Assembly (NCBI GenBank): GCA_001805655.1
Contig: MHGR01000091.1
Location: 1-5,062 of the forward strand
Direction: 5' to 3'
Source of the DNA: Omnitrophica WOR_2 bacterium RIFCSPHIGHO2_02_FULL_52_10
Lineage (GTDB): Bacteria; Omnitrophota; Gorgyraeia; Zapsychrales; Zapsychraceae
DNA: 5,062 nt
Shown here: positions 2,133 through 5,062 of the stretch, piece by piece
Layout of the letters: each line of letters opens with the position of its first letter
Numbering within the stretch: the first letter of the stretch is position 1
Program-made: the position numbers and the translations under genes
Notes under the pieces: generated by a model
Told to the model about the DNA's origin: nothing
The model's input: only the letters and a program-made list of their open reading frames with translations
Database searches by the model: none

Positions 2133-3824
2133 ATGAGAATTGGAGAAGCCTTTCGCAGGGCCGGTTTAATCAGCTCTGACGCCCTGGAGTCCGCACTCAA
2201 GGAGCAGGAAAACAGCCACGACCGTTTAGGCGATATTTTCCTCCGCAACGGCCATGTGACCCAGAAAGACATGGCCCCTGTCCTCGCCGATTATTTTCAA
2301 ATCCCCTTCGTTAACCTCAAGGAAATCTACAAAGACCTGAAGCCGGAAATCATCGACCTGATATCCTCCGATCTGGCCAAGCGGTTTACCGCCATCCCCA
2401 TCGACCAAAAAGACGGCCAATTGACCATCGCGATTGCCGACCCTTTAAACCTGCAGGCGATAGACACCATCCGCTTAAGAACGGGGCTGAAAATTCAATG
2501 CGTCGTGGCCGTTGAGAGCGAAATTCAGGAAGCCGTTGAATATTGCTATCATCACCTGCCCCGCCTGAAGGAGAATATCGACAGCTTCATTGAGCTGGAA
2601 GTTCGGGAAAGCGCGGAATCGGATAAAGGGGGGGACGGCGGCGTTCAGTTCGGCGCGGACGACCAGCCGGTCGTGCAGTATGTCAAATCGTTGATCATTC
2701 AGGCCGTCAATAACCGGGCCAGCGACATTCATTTGCAGCCCAAGCAAAACAACACGGAGCTGCGCCTGCGCATCGACGGCATCCTTTACCATAATGATCC
2801 GCCCCCCAAGGCCATGCTGACGGCCATCAGCGCCCGCATAAAAATTCTTTCCGGTCTGGATATTGCCGAAAAACGCCTTCCGCAGGACGGCCGCTTCAGG
2901 GTCATGCTCGGCAGCACCCAGGTGGATATCCGCACGTCCTGCTTTCCCACCATTTACGGGGAAAGCGTTGTTCTGCGTATCCTGGACACCTCCGCCCCGC
3001 TGCTGGGGCTGGAACAGCTGGGCTTCAACGCGCGGGACCTGGAGCAATACCGGCGCATTGTCCGCTTTCCTTACGGCCTGGTCCTGGTGACGGGCCCGAC
3101 CGGCAGCGGCAAGACCACGACTTTGTACACGACGCTCAACGAAATCAAGTCAGCCGATAAAAATATCATCACTCTGGAAGACCCGGTGGAATACATGCTG
3201 CCGTTCATCCAGCAGTCGCAGGTCAATGCCGGCATCGGGTTTGATTTTGCCCGGGGATTGAGGTCCATTTTGCGCCAGGACCCGGACATCATCATGGTCG
3301 GCGAAATCCGCGACAAAGAGACCGCGGAAATCGCGATTCACGCCGCTTTGACCGGGCACTTGGTCTTTGCCACTTTGCATACCAATGACGCCGCCGGGGC
3401 GCCGGTGCGTTTGATTAACATGGGATTGGAGCCGTTTTTGATTACGTCGTCTCTGCTCGGTGTCGTGGCGCAGAGGCTGGTGCGGATCGTCTGCCACGAA
3501 TGCCGCGGGCACTATGAGGTGCCGAAGGCCGAGCTGGACAGGTTATCCCTGGACGCGAGCTATAAAAAACTTTGGAAAGGCGCGGGCTGCCCCAAATGCA
3601 TGAACAGCGGTTACAAAGGAAGAAAAGGGATTTATGAATTCCTGGTTCCCAATGAGAATCTCCGGAAATTGATTTTGAACAACAGTTCCAGCGAAGAAAT
3701 CCGCATGGCCGCCCAAAAGGCGGGCATGACGACGCTGCGCCAGGCCGGTCTGGACAAGCTCAAGAGCGGCGAAACGACGCTGGAAGAAATCTTGCGCATA
3801 ACCCAGGAGACCGAGGAGCATTAA
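2133..3824 (+). CDS. gspE: GspE/PilB-family assembly ATPase (type II secretion or type IV pilus)
   Basis: The 563-residue protein is a cytoplasmic hexameric ATPase that powers pseudopilus or pilus assembly by acting on the inner-membrane platform protein. The N-terminal MshEN/T2SSE_N domain spans residues 1-140, with two 24-residue motifs at 2-25 (RIG...G10-L-I...Q) and 31-54 (RLG...), separated by five residues. The N2 domain follows, with SDIHLQP (197-203) and RLRIDG (211-216). The motor domain has Walker A GPTGSGKTT (321-329, K327), an Asp box ITLEDPVEY (346-354), Walker B DPDIIMVGE (383-391, E391) and a His box ending HLVFATLHTND (409-419). A zinc tetracysteine is present (C454, C457, C486, C489), as in GspE/PilB assembly ATPases and lacking in PilT-type retraction motors. 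The gene is intact and 1 nt upstream of gspF. Length and MshEN fit PilB as well as GspE, so the choice between secretion and pilus is open. Confidence 0.95.
   Translation: MRIGEAFRRAGLISSDALESALKEQENSHDRLGDIFLRNGHVTQKDMAPVLADYFQIPFVNLKEIYKDLKPEIIDLISSDLAKRFTAIPIDQKDGQLTIAIADPLNLQAIDTIRLRTGLKIQCVVAVESEIQEAVEYCYHHLPRLKENIDSFIELEVRESAESDKGGDGGVQFGADDQPVVQYVKSLIIQAVNNRASDIHLQPKQNNTELRLRIDGILYHNDPPPKAMLTAISARIKILSGLDIAEKRLPQDGRFRVMLGSTQVDIRTSCFPTIYGESVVLRILDTSAPLLGLEQLGFNARDLEQYRRIVRFPYGLVLVTGPTGSGKTTTLYTTLNEIKSADKNIITLEDPVEYMLPFIQQSQVNAGIGFDFARGLRSILRQDPDIIMVGEIRDKETAEIAIHAALTGHLVFATLHTNDAAGAPVRLINMGLEPFLITSSLLGVVAQRLVRIVCHECRGHYEVPKAELDRLSLDASYKKLWKGAGCPKCMNSGYKGRKGIYEFLVPNENLRKLILNNSSSEEIRMAAQKAGMTTLRQAGLDKLKSGETTLEEILRITQETEEH
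3813..3818 (+). promoter_or_regulatory. Ribosome binding site supporting a TTG start for gspF
   Basis: GAGGAG lies within the last codons of the ATPase gene, 7 nt before the TTG at 3826. With only one base between the upstream stop (3822-3824) and this start, translation of the two genes is likely coupled. The next in-frame candidates downstream would cut into the conserved N-terminus. Confidence 0.7.
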
Positions 3825-3825
3825 A

Positions 3826-5046
3826 TTGGAATACCAATGCGCCGCCAAAACGAAGGACGGGAAACGCGTCAGCCGCCTGCTGACCGCTGAAAACCCTGCC
3901 GATGTCATCGCGCAGCTGCGCGGGGAGGGGCTGCTGCCGATCAAGATCAACAAAAAATCCGCTTCCAACGGCAAAACAAAAAGGAAATGGCCGGCGCTGG
4001 AAGCCGGCCGGGTCAAGCCGAAGGAATTGGCGGTGTTCACGCGGCAGCTCGGCGTCACGCTGACGGCGGGGCTGCTGTTGACCGAGGCCCTGGAGGCGAT
4101 TTCCGATGATTTGGAAAACGAATATTTCCGCAACATCATCCTCAAAATCAGGATGGACGTGCACTGCGGCACGGATTTATCGGCCGCCCTGGCGAAATAC
4201 CCCAAGATTTTTTCGCCGACCTACCGGGCCATCGTGAAGGTGGGCGAGGCCACGGGCAGGCTGTATAAAACGCTGACGAACCTCGCCAGGTACCTGGAGG
4301 ACACCGAGCGGCTGAAGGACAAAGTCAAGTCCGCCGTCCGCTATCCCCTGTTCGTGATGTGCTTCGCGGCTCTGGTCATGTTCATCATGGTCTTCTTTCT
4401 CATCCCGCAGTTCGCGGGCATGTTCAGCGACTTCCACGCCGAGCTGCCGCTCTTGACGCGCATGGTCGTGGCGTTCAGCAATTTTTGCGTGAGACATGTT
4501 GGGCTGTGCCTGGCGGGGCTGTCCGCCCTGTGGCTGGCCTATGTCTATCTCAAGCGCTACCGCAGGTTTCAGTATATCCTGGATTTTCTCAAGCTCAAGC
4601 TGCCGATTGTCGGCAAGAACATCATCCACAAGTCCCTGCTGTCCGCGTATTGCCGCACCCTGGGGTTCATGCTTTCCGCCGGGGTGAACCTGAAGACCTC
4701 GCTGGAGGTGACCTCGCAGGTGGTTGACCACCTGATCATGAGCCAGGCGATTGACCACATCAGCCGCCGGGTCGTGGCCGGCGGCACGCTGTCCGAAGAG
4801 ATGCGCCGGCAGAAGATTTTCACCGGCCTCTCCGCCAAGATGACCCATGTGGGGGAGCGCACCGGCCAGCTCAGCGACATGCTCGAGCGGACATCGCAGT
4901 ATTACGAAGATGAACTGGAAGTGACGCTGAACAATTTGACGGCCCTGCTTGAACCGGCGCTGATCATCTTTGTCGGCATCAACGTCCTGATTGTCGTTTT
5001 GGCGCTGTATCTGCCGATTTTCCATCTGTCGACGGCGATCAGGTAG
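3826..5046 (+). CDS. gspF: GspF/PilC-family inner-membrane platform protein
   Basis: The 406-residue polytopic protein forms the inner-membrane platform on which the ATPase acts to add pilin or pseudopilin subunits. The start is TTG, backed by a good ribosome binding site. The N-terminus (EYQCAAKTKDGK) is the usual beta-hairpin leader of the family. Two T2SSF domains are visible as an internal duplication: FTRQLGVTLTAG (71-82) with VGEATGR (139-145), and CRTLGFMLSAG (276-286) with VGERTGQ (342-348). Membrane segments lie near residues 175-196, 226-243 and 378-399. LLEPALI (374-380) is the conserved start of the last one. Length matches the usual 400 or so residues. It is co-transcribed with gspE at a 1-nt gap. 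In such operons a major pilin or pseudopilin gene often follows, but it lies outside the window. The sequence cannot decide between secretion and pilus. Confidence 0.95.
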   Translation: MEYQCAAKTKDGKRVSRLLTAENPADVIAQLRGEGLLPIKINKKSASNGKTKRKWPALEAGRVKPKELAVFTRQLGVTLTAGLLLTEALEAISDDLENEYFRNIILKIRMDVHCGTDLSAALAKYPKIFSPTYRAIVKVGEATGRLYKTLTNLARYLEDTERLKDKVKSAVRYPLFVMCFAALVMFIMVFFLIPQFAGMFSDFHAELPLLTRMVVAFSNFCVRHVGLCLAGLSALWLAYVYLKRYRRFQYILDFLKLKLPIVGKNIIHKSLLSAYCRTLGFMLSAGVNLKTSLEVTSQVVDHLIMSQAIDHISRRVVAGGTLSEEMRRQKIFTGLSAKMTHVGERTGQLSDMLERTSQYYEDELEVTLNNLTALLEPALIIFVGINVLIVVLALYLPIFHLSTAIR

Positions 5047-5062
5047 CCCACATTCAACCATG
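5047..5062 (+). other. Short tail after gspF ending in ATG
   Basis: Sixteen bases follow the TAG stop. The last three are ATG, which could open the next gene of the operon, but no ribosome binding site is visible before it and nothing downstream can be read. No terminator hairpin is present here, consistent with the operon continuing. Confidence 0.25.

Noticed and set aside
4177..5061. 294-codon minus-strand open frame
   Set aside because: It is the antisense shadow of gspF. Its composition (rich in Q, H, R, G, D) is typical of reverse reading of a GC-rich gene.

Overview
This window looks like chromosomal DNA from a Gram-negative (double-membrane) bacterium. It carries the start of an AsmA-like envelope protein gene, a proline tRNA, and an ATPase/platform gene pair for a type IV pilus or type II secretion machine. 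The coding parts are moderately GC-rich. The 1.3 kb between the protein genes is packed with imperfect inverted repeats. That mix recalls environmental lineages such as Omnitrophota and other poorly cultivated phyla, but this is only a weak impression from style. Nothing in the sequence fixes the taxon.

Layout. 1-809 (minus strand): 5' part of an AsmA-family gene running off the left edge. 810-1031: mostly unassigned spacer, with a possible -10 box for the minus-strand gene and an 18-bp perfect palindrome overlapping a plausible plus-strand promoter. 1032-1510: an almost gap-free array of stem-loops, including a 96-bp segment present twice at about 93% identity. 1510-1583: tRNA-Pro (anticodon UGG) without an encoded CCA, starting on the last base of the last stem-loop. 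1584-1961: two diverged copies of a post-tRNA repeat, 246 bp apart. The second copy is preceded by a second, decayed tRNA 3' end that does have CCA. 1982-2010: a strong REP-like palindrome. 2133-3824 and 3826-5046: a tightly coupled gspE/pilB-like and gspF/pilC-like operon. Sixteen bases remain after it.

How the parts work together. The two plus-strand genes encode the cytoplasmic hexameric motor ATPase and the inner-membrane platform protein of one pilus or secretion machine. They are separated by 1 nt and are almost certainly co-translated. The ATPase N-terminus carries two 24-residue MshEN-type motifs with a 5-residue spacer, the arrangement known for cyclic-di-GMP binding, so second-messenger control of the machine is plausible.

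The most unusual part is the tRNA-flanking array. Many of its hairpins share one architecture: outer stem, GA internal loop, short GC-rich inner stem, small loop, and GA or GAA on the return strand. Outer-stem sequences differ between copies but change on both arms together. That argues for selection or propagation as a folded single strand (RNA or ssDNA). No transposase, reverse transcriptase or Cas gene is present in the window to explain it.
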